64,000 nt of DNA from Saturnia japonica (taxonomy: Eukaryota; Arthropoda; Insecta; Lepidoptera; Saturniidae), in assembly GCA_033032175.1 (NCBI GenBank), contig CM065320.1, positions 14,403,413 through 14,467,412 on the forward strand. Reading direction: 5' to 3'. This document shows positions 50,145-61,790 of the stretch, one piece after another (the stretch's first letter is position 1; every line of letters begins with the position of its first letter). Under the pieces are notes generated by a model, which did not search any database, was not told the DNA's origin, and saw only the letters and a program-made list of their open reading frames with translations. The position numbers and the translations under genes are program-made.

Positions 50145-50313
50145 AGTAGGGTTTCCAAAGCTCATTGGGTGTAGAGGGGTTCAAGGGTTCAAGGATGGCA
50201 AGGCGCTATGGTATTAAAACTATTAAAAGCATCCATAGGCTACGGTAGCCACTTATCATCAGGCAGGCCGTTTGCTCGTTTGCCACTTATTAAGTACCTA
50301 TGAAAAAAAAAAA
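50145..50313 (+). mobile_element. LINE/SINE 3' tail with poly(A)
   Basis: 'catccataggctacggtagc', 'cacttatcatcaggcaggcc' and gtttgctcgtttgcc, followed by a 12-base A run at 50300-50312, match a widespread lepidopteran retroposon tail. It is 5' truncated, and no target duplication was confirmed. Confidence 0.5.
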
Positions 50314-52251
50314 ATTATAATTGGTACAGCAACTACCGTATATTGGAAGTTAAACATTATTCGCTTTTTAATTACTTAATGTGAGTTGTAAATGAAAATA
50401 GAACAATATTTTTAAACTAACAGACCTATCAGTCAGTGCGCTATACCTAAGTTTCCAGTTTAAAATAAAACTGAACGTTATTATTAATAATGATATATTT
50501 AAAACGTCCCACAATTACATTAAACATGTATAATAGAGCGTGTTTATCGAGATACTCGACTGTAATATGTTCTCATAATTACCGAATCACTTACGACATA
50601 CATAAACATCAATAACGGTACGAGAGTGTACGCGTACTCGCACGTCACGCGATAGAGCACATGCGATGAGTCGTCTACATTCTACTTACAGTGCAACGAT
50701 ACGCGCCGCGCAGTACCAATTGCACCGTTCTGTGCCAACGCTATGCCAAAGCTATCCGTTCACATCGAAAAATAAATTAGCATTTACTTTATTAGCCAAT
50801 AAATTATTTACAAACGTTAAGTTGTTGATTCAGCGGATGCATTTTATTTAATAATAGAACTGTAATCATCGCCGTTAAATCGATCACATAAATAAAGGTT
50901 TGCTAATTAGCAGAGTATGTCTGGTAAATGAAAACGGGCTCTTTGACTATGTATTTCGAAAGAGCAAAAGTGGCTAAATATCGACATTAAAATTTTTGAG
51001 TATGTTTGGTACATGATTCGAATATGCTATTTCGAAGTAAATATTTAGCGATCTCTGCTATCGCTTTGCTTTTGTGAAATACGTAATTAAAGGTCCAGAT
51101 CATATATTGGGTTCGCTGGGAAGATGATTTTCTCTTAGATATTATTGTGTTACAAAACAAATAGTGCGCTCTTTTCAGAGGATAAATAAAAAACGATAAG
51201 TATATTTTACCAAAATAACTTCAAACGGTAGCAATAATAATGTTATTCCACATCAGCATTTTGTAACAGAACAATAATAATGAGCCGGCAACTGCCATGG
51301 TTCTAGCAAGCTAGATCACTTCAGTTATTTATTAAGAATGGTTTTCATAGGGTTACAAGAACAAATTATGTCGGGACTGGACTTAAGTTAATCCTTACTA
51401 AATATGGCAAATACCACAAAGGATCATTAAATTTAAAAAAATCCCTCTCTACGGAATGAATGTAATATAGTTTTTAAAATAAAAAGGGTTAAAGAAAAAC
51501 AAACTTCTCTCTTTAGAACTGAAAGAGCACCCTTCTATAATCCAATAAATATTCAACAGGTCGCCCCTTACTTAACGCGTAACATGAAATTCGCATATAT
51601 GCAATTGTTAACTATGTCCAACCCTTATTGGCAAACAAACAGGTGATTCTTACTTATATTTATTTCGTATTCCTACAGATAGTAATTCAAGTCACAATTC
51701 AACGAGTGAAATGTCGTAGGGAATTTGAAAATAATCGTTTTTGTCTGTAGTTTGCACAACAGAATAACGTGGGGCACATTTAGTTTATCATTTTATGCTC
51801 GTTTATGCACAATTTGCGGTGAAGTGTGCGCACGACCGAGTCATCAATAAAGATACTTAATCTACGCTTATCGTTGTCATCTATCTTCATGGTAATCAGC
51901 TGTTGAGGAGTTTATATATATACGTGTATAAAATACCAAAACCATAAATTTCAAAATATTTTATAATTATTATTCATAAGAAAAGTGTATAAGAAGCCAC
52001 ATTGTTACAAGTTGAGCAATAAATCAATATAGTTTGTAAAATACAACAATATTTTCCATAGTAAGCCAAATGTTTAGATACCAACTCTGGATTAAGACGT
52101 TACGTCCTCTTGAAAAAGTAACTTTGATAAAATAAATTGAATATTGCTTCGATATTGGTCTCTCAAGAGTATTTATCTATGATATGTCGGGCTTGCCGAC
52201 CTCATTTAGGTAAAACCCCTACACCGTTACATTCCAGTTTTAATCAGCCGA
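50314..52251. other. noncoding, nothing recognised
   Basis: Mixed AT-rich DNA. Short frames only. Confidence 0.45.
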
Positions 52252-52326
52252 TTACTTTTCCAGTACAAAGGTTTCCTGTAAATGTTAATTATTTTTCCAA
52301 TACAAAGGTTTCCTATAAATGTTAAT
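52252..52326 (+). repeat. two tandem 36-base units
   Basis: 'acaaaggtttcctgtaaatg' and 'acaaaggtttcctataaatg' lie about 36 bases apart with similar flanks, a local tandem duplication. Confidence 0.85.
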
Positions 52327-53933
52327 ATCTTTAATGCAACAAAATAAATATACAATACCTACTATTACTAATATAATTTATCTGTTTGAATGTATAGGCA
52401 AATGTACAAATTTGGAGATTAAAGAAATAGAAACATAAAGAAAAATAAGTATTGAATTCTGAAAACTGTTATGGTCCAAGGTAGCAACGTACCTAAACAA
52501 AGAATAAATACATATTTTAGTTGCAATTCAACATCTATTATCAAACGTTATAAATAAACTGTCAACACTCATTATTTATACATCCACCTTAACTAACTAA
52601 AACATTATACGACAATACATAACTCAACTAACCTATTAACACTCACAATGTTGTCAAATACTACGAAAGAGCAATATTACTGACCGTTACAACAATACAT
52701 CCAAGGCAATAAAGGCAAATTGTTTACTTCGCGTTTGGCAACGAATAATAGGAGTGAGACAATGAAAATATTATACTGCAAGAAAAACATATTTGTAGTG
52801 AAACACAAAAAGGACATCGTAAATAATTAAAATAATAATAAAATTAAAATTTTACAGGGTTTCGGCTGACTGGAAGCATCAAAGCTTTACCTAGTAGAAA
52901 GGTTTGAAGAACAATGGTGAATAGATAGATACAGTATACTACGCAGCAAACGAACATTTGGAAAACAAAGGTATTTTGTAAAGTAATAATATTATTAATA
53001 CGAAAATGCATTTAGAATCCCACAGTTAGCGCAACGCAAGCGAAAACTTAATCCGGCGCATTACATGTGCAATTTTAGTACTCCATGAGATAGCGCGTCG
53101 GCAACTTGATCATGCCAAGTAATCCACATAATAATAACTGTTACTTATAAGCGTCATTACACTTCTTATCATTTTAAAGTTTCATGGAAATCGTAGTCTT
53201 CATTACATATACAAATTATGATGTCGTAAAAGTGTGTCTACTTTGCACGCATGTAAGAAATTATAGGTACGGTACTTCTTTAGCGTAATTATGCAAAAAA
53301 AAAAATATCCTGCGTACTCATAATATAATGAATTTTTTTATTAATTGCGTTAAAATAATTTAACAGTATATAAATAAATAAATAATAATATTTTAATTCG
53401 ATTTTATTAATAATAATAATATTAATACGTTAAGCAAAAGCTTTCTACACCGTTTTAAGCGTATTGCGTGCAAGGCAAACTGAAATTTGGCATGATTAAA
53501 GTTTATATGAAGAAGGAGTGTAGAAAGCCAAAATTTATCTACAATATCTGTTACTAATATATTAAATCAAATAAATTAATACTGCGAATCCTAACCCGAC
53601 CAGTGACATTGACTTAGACCCCCAAACAATTGTCAAACAGAAAAAAGTCTATGATCAAAAAGTCGTTGGTCGAATTTCGAGCTTAGGGCGATCGCTAGTT
53701 ATCATTAATGGCTAACTTGATGATGTCGCACTTTCGTTAGTTACTAAACGCAACAAAATAAATTTAAATTCAAAAACAGATTAAACAGTTGAACTGCAAA
53801 CAAATTTCTCGCAAAACCATAAATAATAAATAGCTTTTGACTTATGGTCTGCCACCCACATTCTTTCAGGGTGGTGTGGGTGGTATAATGGCGCGCAAAA
53901 TCATAGATTATGAAGAAGTTGACGTAATAGATT
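52327..53933. other. AT-rich noncoding DNA
   Basis: No element or gene recognised. The stretch just before the long inverted-repeat element contains 'gggtggtgtgggtgg' at 53870. Confidence 0.45.
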
Positions 53934-54397
53934 AAGATCCCAGAGCAATAAGACACAACTTATTTTCTAAAGCATAGAACTATCGGTTCTTAGTAGTCTC
54001 TCGTGTACTTTTTAATACCTGTACGTTTGTGAAGTTGGCTCGGTGACACCTGCGCAGGTACCAGGTGAGAAAGGTAACTAAAAATCAGAGTTACTTAACT
54101 TAAATTTTAATGACTGATTTTTATATATATTTTGTAGAATATTACTCTGAAGTAATATCAAAAAAGTCAGACGTTTTCCATGGGCCAGAACTTTTGTCAG
54201 ACGCTTTAAAGCTCTACAAAAAAAAATGAACTTAATTTATTTTTAAATGTCTGATTTTTATATATGTTATTAAGATAAATATTACAAAGTTATATTTAAT
54301 CAGTCAGACAAATTGCAATGACCAAACATCCCCTTAACACAAAAATTACTCTACTATGAGTATGAGCGCGAGAGCACTATGCGCATGCGCTTCAGAG
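53934..54397 (+). repeat. left arm of long terminal inverted repeat
   Basis: Pairs with 55657-56111. It contains the palindrome acctgcgcaggt at about 54049-54060 and gcgcatgcgc near its inner end, which resembles an NRF-1 site in other animals. Confidence 0.9.
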
Positions 54398-54510
54398 TAA
54401 AATATCTTAATATTTGCAAAATACTTACTGCTTTCAATTTCATATTTTTGCATATCTATTTAAATAAGATGAAATTTTTAATTAAAATAATAATCATTTA
54501 AAAGTAATTA

Positions 54511-55153
54511 CAGTGTAAACTCTTTATAACGAAACTCAAGGGACTGAGCATTTTTTATCGTTATAGAGAGTTCTCGTTATATGGAGTGACCAAAAAAAAA
54601 CAACCAAATTAACAAGAATTTTTAATATGTATGTCTTAGATAATAAATGCTTATAAATTATTGTTTACACATATAGTCTGATAACTTTGTCTGACGTTTT
54701 TTGCTATGCCAGTACTTGTTTGTATTATTTTATGTATTCTATTCATATCTCCTTCTATCAAACTTTTTCGTCAACACTAATCGCTTTCCGTTTACTGGCC
54801 ATGTTAACAGTTTCAAAGTAGGTTTACGACTGATAATACGATAGGTACCCAGTATGCTTGGTCGAAGACCATCACTTCCGAGAAAACAATGCGTCATACT
54901 GCACGTGTTCAAGGCAATTAAGGATAACAAAAGCTAGACCGACCTGGGATGTTTCGGAGCTTCAAAGTCTTTTGTTACCTTATAATAAACATATACCGAT
55001 AATAAATATTTACTGTCTAAAAATATGAACACATTTCTTCGTAATAGAGAATGGCGTATCGCTATAAAGAGTGTTTCAATATGTGGGTTTTAACGCAAAC
55101 CAACCAAGTTGGGCTCACTTCAACGTTATAGGGAGTTTTATTACAGATATATA
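54511..55153 (-). mobile_element. pogo/Tigger-like DNA transposon remnant nested in the loop
   Basis: The ends read CAGTGTAAACTCTTTATAACG on the left (first 20 bases matter) and, inverted, ctgtaataaaactccctata then acg on the right, a pattern typical of pogo/Tigger elements. A TA precedes the left end. On the minus strand, ATG at 54802 opens MASKRKAISVDEKV, then a one-base shift gives LIEGDMNR, like the start of a CENP-B/Tigger transposase DNA-binding domain. The rest is deleted. Confidence 0.6.
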
Positions 55154-55295
55154 GGGAAAAATGATTTTTTTCGTAGCAATTGTCTTTCAAAAAGAATCAT
55201 TTTTATTTTATTTTAAAAAAGATATCAATTGTAATAATTTTAGTAAAAGAAATAATTAATTATGATGAATTAATGAAATAATTTGATTGTCTCTT

Positions 55296-55480
55296 AATCA
55301 TCTTCATCATCGTAATAATAATCATTTGAATTTTCATCATTAAGTACATCACGATACTGTCCACTCAAGTCATCATCATCATCATCATCACTCGTTATAT
55401 TGTTTAACATTTTATATTAACATTTTAAAGATGTTTCCGAGGATTCTTCCATATTCTCTATTGAAAATAACTTGATATCA
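55296..55480 (-). pseudogene. acidic C-terminal coding remnant in transposon loop
   Basis: The minus strand reads FSIENMEESSETSLKC, stop, YKMLNNITSDDDDDDDLSG, then a short run to NDYYYDDEDD and stop. Acidic tails are common in transposases and other nuclear proteins. It lies outside the nested Tigger-like ends, so it may belong to the protein of the surrounding element. The (ATC)n look on the plus strand is the codon repeat of the Asp run. Confidence 0.35.
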
Positions 55481-55656
55481 CTCACAAATCACACGATATA
55501 ACTGACAAAAACATGTGGTCTCATAAACCTGAATATAGAACTGTACTGTATACTATACAGTGTGTGCACCTGGCATATACACATACACAAACAGTAGACT
55601 GAAACAGATTGTGGATCTAGGAAGGGGAAACCGAGTTACCATGGATGTCTCACTCG

Positions 55657-56111
55657 CTCTGAAACGCATGTATAGTGCTCTCGTGCTCATACTCATAGTT
55701 GAGTAATTTTTGTGTTTAGGGGATGTTTGGTCATTACAATTTGTCTGACTGATTAAATATAACTTTGTAATATTTATCTTAATAACATATATAAAAATCA
55801 GACATTTAAAAATAAATTAAGTGAATTTTTTTTTGTAGAGCTTTAAAGCGTCTGACAAAAGTTCCGGCCCATGGAAAACGTCTGACTTTTTTGATATTAC
55901 TTCAGAGTAATATTCTACAAAATATATATAAAAATCAGTCATTAAAATTTAAGTAACTGATTTTTAGTTACCTTTCTCACCTGATACCTGCGCAGGTGTC
56001 ACCGAGCCAACTTCACAAATTTACAGGTATTAAAAAGTACACGAGAGACTACTAAGAACCGATAGTTCTATGCTTTAGAAAATAAGTTGTGTCTTATTGC
56101 TCTGGGATCTT
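55657..56111 (-). repeat. right arm of long terminal inverted repeat
   Basis: Inverse of 53934-54397, with small indels (for example a shorter 'cagttacttaa' segment). The close match suggests recent insertion or arm homogenisation. Confidence 0.9.
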
Positions 56112-56704
56112 GGACTATAAATAGAGCAAAAACAGTTCTACAATCCGATCTTAACCTGCAGAAACAATTTTCATAATTTCGTTAAACGCATCGTGCCAGT
56201 AACTTGATATTCATATTTATGAATAAGAAACTGTAAATTTATACGTGGGTCTAATACTCGATAGTTATTTTTCACATATTGCTATCTAAGGGTTTGAAAA
56301 ATGATATATTTTCCGTTCCCAACATTATGACGTCTCGCAAACTAATTAATAATCTAACGATTGAAACAGAATCCTATCATGTCCTACATTAACGGAGATC
56401 GTGACTGCATTGCTTCGTGCCATTGCGTTTGCCGAGTCGTGTGTCCCAGGTGGAGGTTGTATAAAAACACGGTATGAAAATTAAAGATAAGCTACAAAAA
56501 ATTGTTGCTTTTTTAAATTTGGATACTATTGTCATTAGAATCATGGGTGTTGTGAAACTCCATAACAGTTACCGAAACTATGAAATATCGGAGATAAAAA
56601 AAACGAAATACGAACCGTATACAGTACATGATTCGAATAATTTGGGATAAAGACGGAATCGTTTGATACTATCCAATACCAAAAATGATTTATAATGTAA
56701 CTGT
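56112..56704. other. noncoding, nothing recognised
   Basis: Contains the start of a minus-strand 114-codon frame (56578-56922) that is antisense to the next unit and has no motif. Confidence 0.4.
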
Positions 56705-57229
56705 TCAGGCAACACTATTTTTAATCTGTGCTCCGGTTGTCTCGGTGTTTCGACGCTTGGGGCCGACTTTTGGCCGAAAAAAAAGGTTGCTTGACGTCGG
56801 ACTGGACGGAGTGTTCGGAGCCTTATTATCATTTTTCCAAGTTTATTAAGTACTGTGATTGCCTTAGTTTGTTCGTGGTGGAACAGTTTTGTGAACCTAA
56901 TCAGATACAATAACTCGGACAACGACGGCCACTACAGTGAAGTGTGGATTTGCACCCTGTCACGGACACAACATCAACGGCGATCCCCAGGTAAGTTGGC
57001 ACTGTTCAGCCGGGCTCAGTTATTTTTGGTGGGCCTGAACAATTACTGATTCGATAGGATACAGGAAGTCCCGGGACCGGCGAGTTACAAGGCTGTCGAA
57101 GGCTTTAATTATATAAAATATTTTAAAATAAAGTTAATATTGTTCATGTACAAATGTTCTGATAAATAATAGATGTAATACTGATATTCCTTGTAAGTAA
57201 ATAAAATTATTCGAAAAAAAAAAAATGTT
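56705..57229 (+). other. poly(A)-terminated transcribed-looking unit with splice-donor site
   Basis: A GC-richer segment (56725-57110) contains a short frame (RYNNSDNDGHYSEVWICTLS) ending near CAG|GTAAGT at 56989-56997. Downstream is aataaa at about 57200, followed after eight bases by a 12-base A run, which looks like a polyadenylated RNA copied back into DNA. I found no clear target duplication. It may be a retroposed transcript, an unknown LINE/SINE, or a genuine exon and, separately, an A tract. Confidence 0.35.
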
Positions 57230-57489
57230 AACCATAACTGAAATTATCCGGAACTCTATCGATATCTGAAAAAAAAAATTCGTATCCAAGATCGACATAG
57301 ATTAAATAGGTAGTCTTGAGACATCCATATTCAGATCGGAAAACTCATTATATATGTATCCCGAAGAATATGTGCACAGAGAAATCGATTAAATAAATTA
57401 TATTATTTACTCATGTGTATACTACAATCATTTATGTGTAAAAAATCATGAATAGGTAGACTCTGTTCAAATCCGACTGCAGAAGCACT
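57230..57489. other. noncoding spacer
   Basis: Nothing recognised. Confidence 0.4.
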
Positions 57490-57720
57490 ACACAATACTC
57501 ATTTCTACCGGAAAGCAGTGGTGTTCGCGCTGATGACTTCCACTCCGAAAGCTATGGTTGGCAACACGCACTGGCACACGAGGCGTTCTAACTTATTAAA
57601 GAGTGGCCTCAGTTCGACTTCAGCCTTTCTAACTTTGGTTACTTGGTTGGTAAGGTTGACCATTACACACAATAAAATAAAAAGAACATCCAACGCAATG
57701 AGTTTTTATATAGTATAGCA
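57490..57720 (-). other. possible LINE polymerase relic, weak
   Basis: A 62-codon minus-strand frame contains KLERLVCQCVLPTIAFGVEV, which resembles the QCVLPxxxYGxE segment after the fingers/palm in RTE-like LINE polymerases. The opposite strand is also open over much of this GC-balanced segment, so coding strand and identity are uncertain. Confidence 0.3.
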
Positions 57721-60529
57721 TGTAGCGTGTAGCTCAGACGGCGGCGATGGAACAGAAAAGTGCACGGCCGTTACCGGTAACTGCAACATAATATCAGCAA
57801 GGTCACGTTGTGCATGCACCCATAAAACACTGTTTAAGGCCGCTCACCACCTCGTCTTTGTCTTTTTCTCGTTCTTATGGATTTCAAATTTTAGTAATAA
57901 ACTTTGCGATAACGTCCACTTTTTATGATACAGAGAAATAGTTTTTAAATTAATGTATACTTTAGCAATGAACTAACTTTAATTTTGTTTCATGCACATT
58001 AAGACAGTTTAGTAGTAATATAGTGGAAATTAGCGCTACAGTCCTTTTGTAGTTAGTCTGGCAATAGGTAGTTTAACAACATTATAACGATTATATATAG
58101 AATATACAATTTAATATATATAAATGAATGTAATGCCAAATACCTTTACTTTGTTCTAGCTGTGACACACGGTTTCACTCATGTTCAATTTATTGAACCA
58201 GCTCACCGCCAAGTCGCTTCGCCCCGCGCCCCGCCGCCCCGCGCCGCTAACGCACCCGTGTAACCTACTAGCCTATCGTAGTTCTCACTTGCCGTACTTG
58301 CATGCATACAGCCTTCCAGATTCCTTGACGTTCATTTTGATTGCTCCGCTCTTTAGAGTCATACCGTGAAGATATATACCGTATCGACTTAAACGCAAGG
58401 ACGATGTGACCTTGGCGCGGCATGACACCACGTACATACATCCCGATAAAAATCGCTCACTGACTGCACGTTAAATTCATTGACACGGGATTTTGACTAG
58501 CAGGCCACGCGGCGTTCTCCCGTCAACGAGTGAACGTCGAGCCAGAAGGCGGTGCTGGTGTAGTGCCAGGTTGATAAGTGAGTCACGACCTTAACCCTCC
58601 TCAATAAATAAATAGGTAACACAATATATAAAAAAAAAAAAAAACAATTTTTCATATCTAACTGATGATAGTTCTTGAGATTACTCATTAAATATATCGA
58701 TTGCGCCAAGATTTAATTATTAAAATATTTAATATGCCAAGGATATTATAAAAAAAATCGAAAACGTACTAAGATTTTTCGTACGTATTTCGATATATAA
58801 ATAAATAGATTTGAGTTAGATAATTTCTGTGAAGAAATCTGTGAAGCTCTATGTTATACTTTAACCCTCAATAATTATAGAGTTTGATTTAACAAACACA
58901 CTTTATAATTAATTAAGATTGTAGCACGACACATTTCTGAACGCAAACTTTCTGCCAAAAGATATAATATCACGGGTTGTGTAACCTTAAAAGTTCTTAA
59001 AAACTTTACCGTGTCATATTCATAAAAATATTTAATTTATATGAGTTGTGTAATAAATCCAGGATCGCGGGAAATAAAACTCCACTCAAAGATCTGAAGT
59101 TGAAAATAAGTAAAGATTTCTTACATAATCATAACGAACAGTCAGCACAGCGTACACCCACGACACTTAAACGTATTAATTATAATAATAATAATTGTAA
59201 ACAGTTTATTAAAGTGATTATGATTCATGTTATCGACGGACTTGATGTTAACGTTCTTAAACGCATTAACTTGTGAAATTTATTGATCGAGTGGGTTTCT
59301 CGGTAAACGTTATGTTAATATTCTCTATCTTTATAATCAGATCTTGCTACATATTATATTTGTAACTATTTAAAACAACTTCCCCGTGGTTATGTTATAG
59401 AGAACATTTAATATTATAATATGTGATAATTATGTTTGTTATAAATGTAATTTCTATAAACATATAGTCACTGCGATAATGAATTTTGCCCAATTCTATT
59501 GTTAAATACCAATTCATTACTACTAAATAAAACGTACTAAATAAATAGTATACAATATCAAATAATTTCAGTTTAAAGAACCACACGTCATCAGTTCATA
59601 TAATTTGCAGTACATTAAATTGTTAGTGGCTTGGTGAATTTTACATGCTCCATTTATCTATTGCATTCTGTCAACTATATTAAACAAAGGCAAAGAAAAA
59701 GTTACATATAAAAGCTTATAATTGTTATTTTTTATTATAAATTAATATTTTATTTATTACTGTAATTAAATATTGTAGTTCAAGGAAGGTGACGTGAGCA
59801 GCGTTGGGTTTATATCTCTTTCTTGATTCTCATTGGTAACGTACACGTGGTTATTGTTTTATCAAAAGCCGTAATTTCATTATGCTGTAATGAATTCAAT
59901 ATCTTAAAATCCAATCAAATCTTATAACCTATAAAGAACAACCATAATGCAGTTTAAGAACGTAGGTGTCAGATGATATCACAATACATGAACCAAAGTT
60001 CCGTTTTGTAACAAACAGAGACGGCGAATGCAGGCCACTTACAAAGCTTGATGTCAACCGGCCGCGGCCGGCCAGTGGGTAGCTCTACACTGCTACACCC
60101 AGATAAAGTTCGGACAACAACGCCCACCGAAATTCCTTTCTCCAACAGTACTTTGCTGCAATGAGATCCCACAATTGACAAGTGACCCCTTGTTTGTTCG
60201 CACGAACCGTACACACTCGAGTGCGTGACTAGTGGTCACTTATGACAGTATGTTGTGTAGAAGCGCCACCCGTACCACCGCTGTGTCGCTGCGTACTTCA
60301 GCGCACAATAGTTGCTCTATTGCAGGTGATATCGAGTATACTGCTTTGTTGTATTTCTGGAACTGTTTAAGCGGTGTGCCTTCTTCAAACATTATCGATT
60401 TGAACGTATGTCCGTCCATACTTTCGAAAACGTATCATGAATTCTGAGTACCGCAGGTGTATAAATAACGAAACTTCTAAAAATTGTACTTTATATTGAC
60501 TTTAAACATAACGACTTTAATTTTTTTAT
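57721..60529. other. noncoding, with GC-rich patch at 58195-58255
   Basis: The patch is 'cgccccgcgccccgccgccc'-like. A second GC-richer region at 60000-60330 includes 'accggccgcggccggcc'. Frames here lack motifs, and the rest is AT-rich. Confidence 0.4.
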
Positions 60530-60705
60530 GGATGTTCCGCTATAACTTCTTTGTTTAAAAACTGATTTCGATTATTCTTTTTTCGTTGGACAGGGTAACT
60601 AACACTTTAATGGTGATGGCATTGTACCTTGAACTTCGAAGGTACACTTGAAAATTCTTCAAAATCATTGAAGTTTGTTTTCGTTTTTTTGCTAAAAAAT
60701 TGTCT
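60530..60705 (-). repeat. interspersed repeat, family E, inverted copy
   Basis: Inverse of the 6710-6960 arrangement: 'atggatgttccgctataact', 'gattattcttttttcgttgg' and 'gaacttcgaaggtac' correspond in order. Confidence 0.5.
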
Positions 60706-60723
60706 TGTATAATAAATAAATAT

Positions 60724-61005
60724 CTGGGAGACCGAGCTGCGCTCGGTGTTTTATAAACATAAAAAGAAAAACACCTATTTAGGTAAACTTGGAATGCAAA
60801 ACATTGTCTAAATGCAAAGTTTCATAGAAATCGTTGGAGCCGTTTCCGAGAAACCAATTACCTACTACATTAGTACTAGTATATATATACTAGAATGGCT
60901 CATTCAAGTCCGGTGAAGCTGTAAAAGCCGCAGCGGCTTTAGGGCCCCTAAGGCACACAGTGTAGTCAGATAAAAAAAAAGAATGGCTCACTTAATATAA
61001 TAAGA
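60724..61005 (-). mobile_element. Helitron-type repeat, family D, interrupted by a retroposon
   Basis: The ends match 4238-4382: on the minus strand TCTTATTATATTAAGTGAGC at the start and the CCGAGC/GCTCGG hairpin near the end. This copy is longer in the middle ('gaaatcgttggagccgtttc' on the plus strand) and carries the 78-base insertion at 60903-60980. Confidence 0.6.
60903..60980 (+). mobile_element. short poly(A)-tailed retroposon, copy 2, with target duplications
   Basis: A 78-base insertion flanked by gaatggctca at 60893-60902 and 60981-60990. The uninterrupted target is visible in the related repeat at 4238-4382 (gaattgctcacttaat). The body shares 'caagtccggtgaagctgtaa' plus aagcc and 'gggcccctaaggc' with copy 1 and ends in nine A. 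A perfect hairpin aaagccgc/gcggcttt lies in its middle. It is inserted in the opposite orientation to its host repeat. Confidence 0.9.
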
Positions 61006-61659
61006 TAAATACTATATATTATTGTAATTTTTTTTCCTAATTCTTTTGGCGGGTTTAGGAGAGGGTTACCTATAATCATTTATGGCTAACTTCATTATGT
61101 TCTGAGCACGCGGGATAAAAAATTTAGTTATTTTTATTTTGTTACCTCAAAGAAGTATTAACGTCTTATATGCTTATTTAATAATCAATTTCGATTATTA
61201 TTATTTTTTCATTACACTTGCACGTAAACAGTGTCATAATAATATGCAGGCTATCTTGAGTGTAACCCCCTAAATAAAACTCGAGGGCCTTTTTTTGCGC
61301 TATTGGTAGTCAGTCGTGTGACCCGAAACCGAGCAAATCAATTTGCAGATTTTGAACCACAGCCGTGTGCGTCAACGTCATTTAATGCTGTCGAGATGCA
61401 ACCACGTGCCTCCTACATCGATCTTGAATGTGTCACCACTCACCAGCGCCGAGTACGTCGGTGACTTTAAAAAATGTCACGTTTTGTACTAAAGAAGAAA
61501 ACACTGTCACTAATAATTTGTCGCAGACTATAAGACAGCCTGAAAAAAATGTTTATCTTAATTTTAATAACTTGTAAAGTCACTCTAAATTTCAATAAAT
61601 AAGTATACTTACTTTTTTTTACATAATTTTATTTATTTATTCGCAAATGTGGTGAAAAG
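61006..61659. other. noncoding, nothing recognised
   Basis: A moderately GC-rich stretch at 61340-61480 has no consistent frame. Confidence 0.4.
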
Positions 61660-61790
61660 CATTGTATGTTACACGGGCGGTACGGGAATTACGAACATCA
61701 ATCTCATTAAAACCCTCAGTCTTCGACTTCGGGCTTCTTTCTAAGACTCTCGTTCGTAATTCCTTACCGCCCTCAAGACACAATGTACTA
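61660..61790. mobile_element. hairpin-type MITE
   Basis: Arms 'gggcggtacgggaattacga' and 'tcgtaattccttaccgccct' are inverse copies about 60 bases apart; outer bases (attgtatgt / acacaatgtac) also pair loosely. The loop holds 'aaaccctcagtcttcgactt'. No coding capacity. The transposon superfamily is unassigned. Confidence 0.7.

Larger units (their letters stand above)
53934..56111. mobile_element. DNA transposon with about 455-bp terminal inverted repeats
   Basis: The left arm (53934-54397) and right arm (55657-56111) are inverse copies, nearly identical over their length with a few indels. Outer ends read aagatcccagagcaataag. Repeated 'gtcagac' motifs inside the arms (about 54167, 54197, 54303) could be transposase binding sites. 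The left end sits on TTAA and the right on TTGG, which weakly suggests a TTAA target, while CAGAG just inside could suggest hAT; neither is proven. No complete transposase lies in the 1.26-kb loop, so the copy is non-autonomous. Confidence 0.85.

Noticed and set aside
55365..55391. (ATC)n tract as a plain microsatellite
   Set aside because: It is in frame with flanking minus-strand codons giving an Asp run inside a longer acidic peptide, so it is better described as coding remnant.
53932..56113. piggyBac assignment from TTAA at the left end
   Set aside because: The right side reads TTGG and the ends do not start CCC. Kept as an open possibility only.
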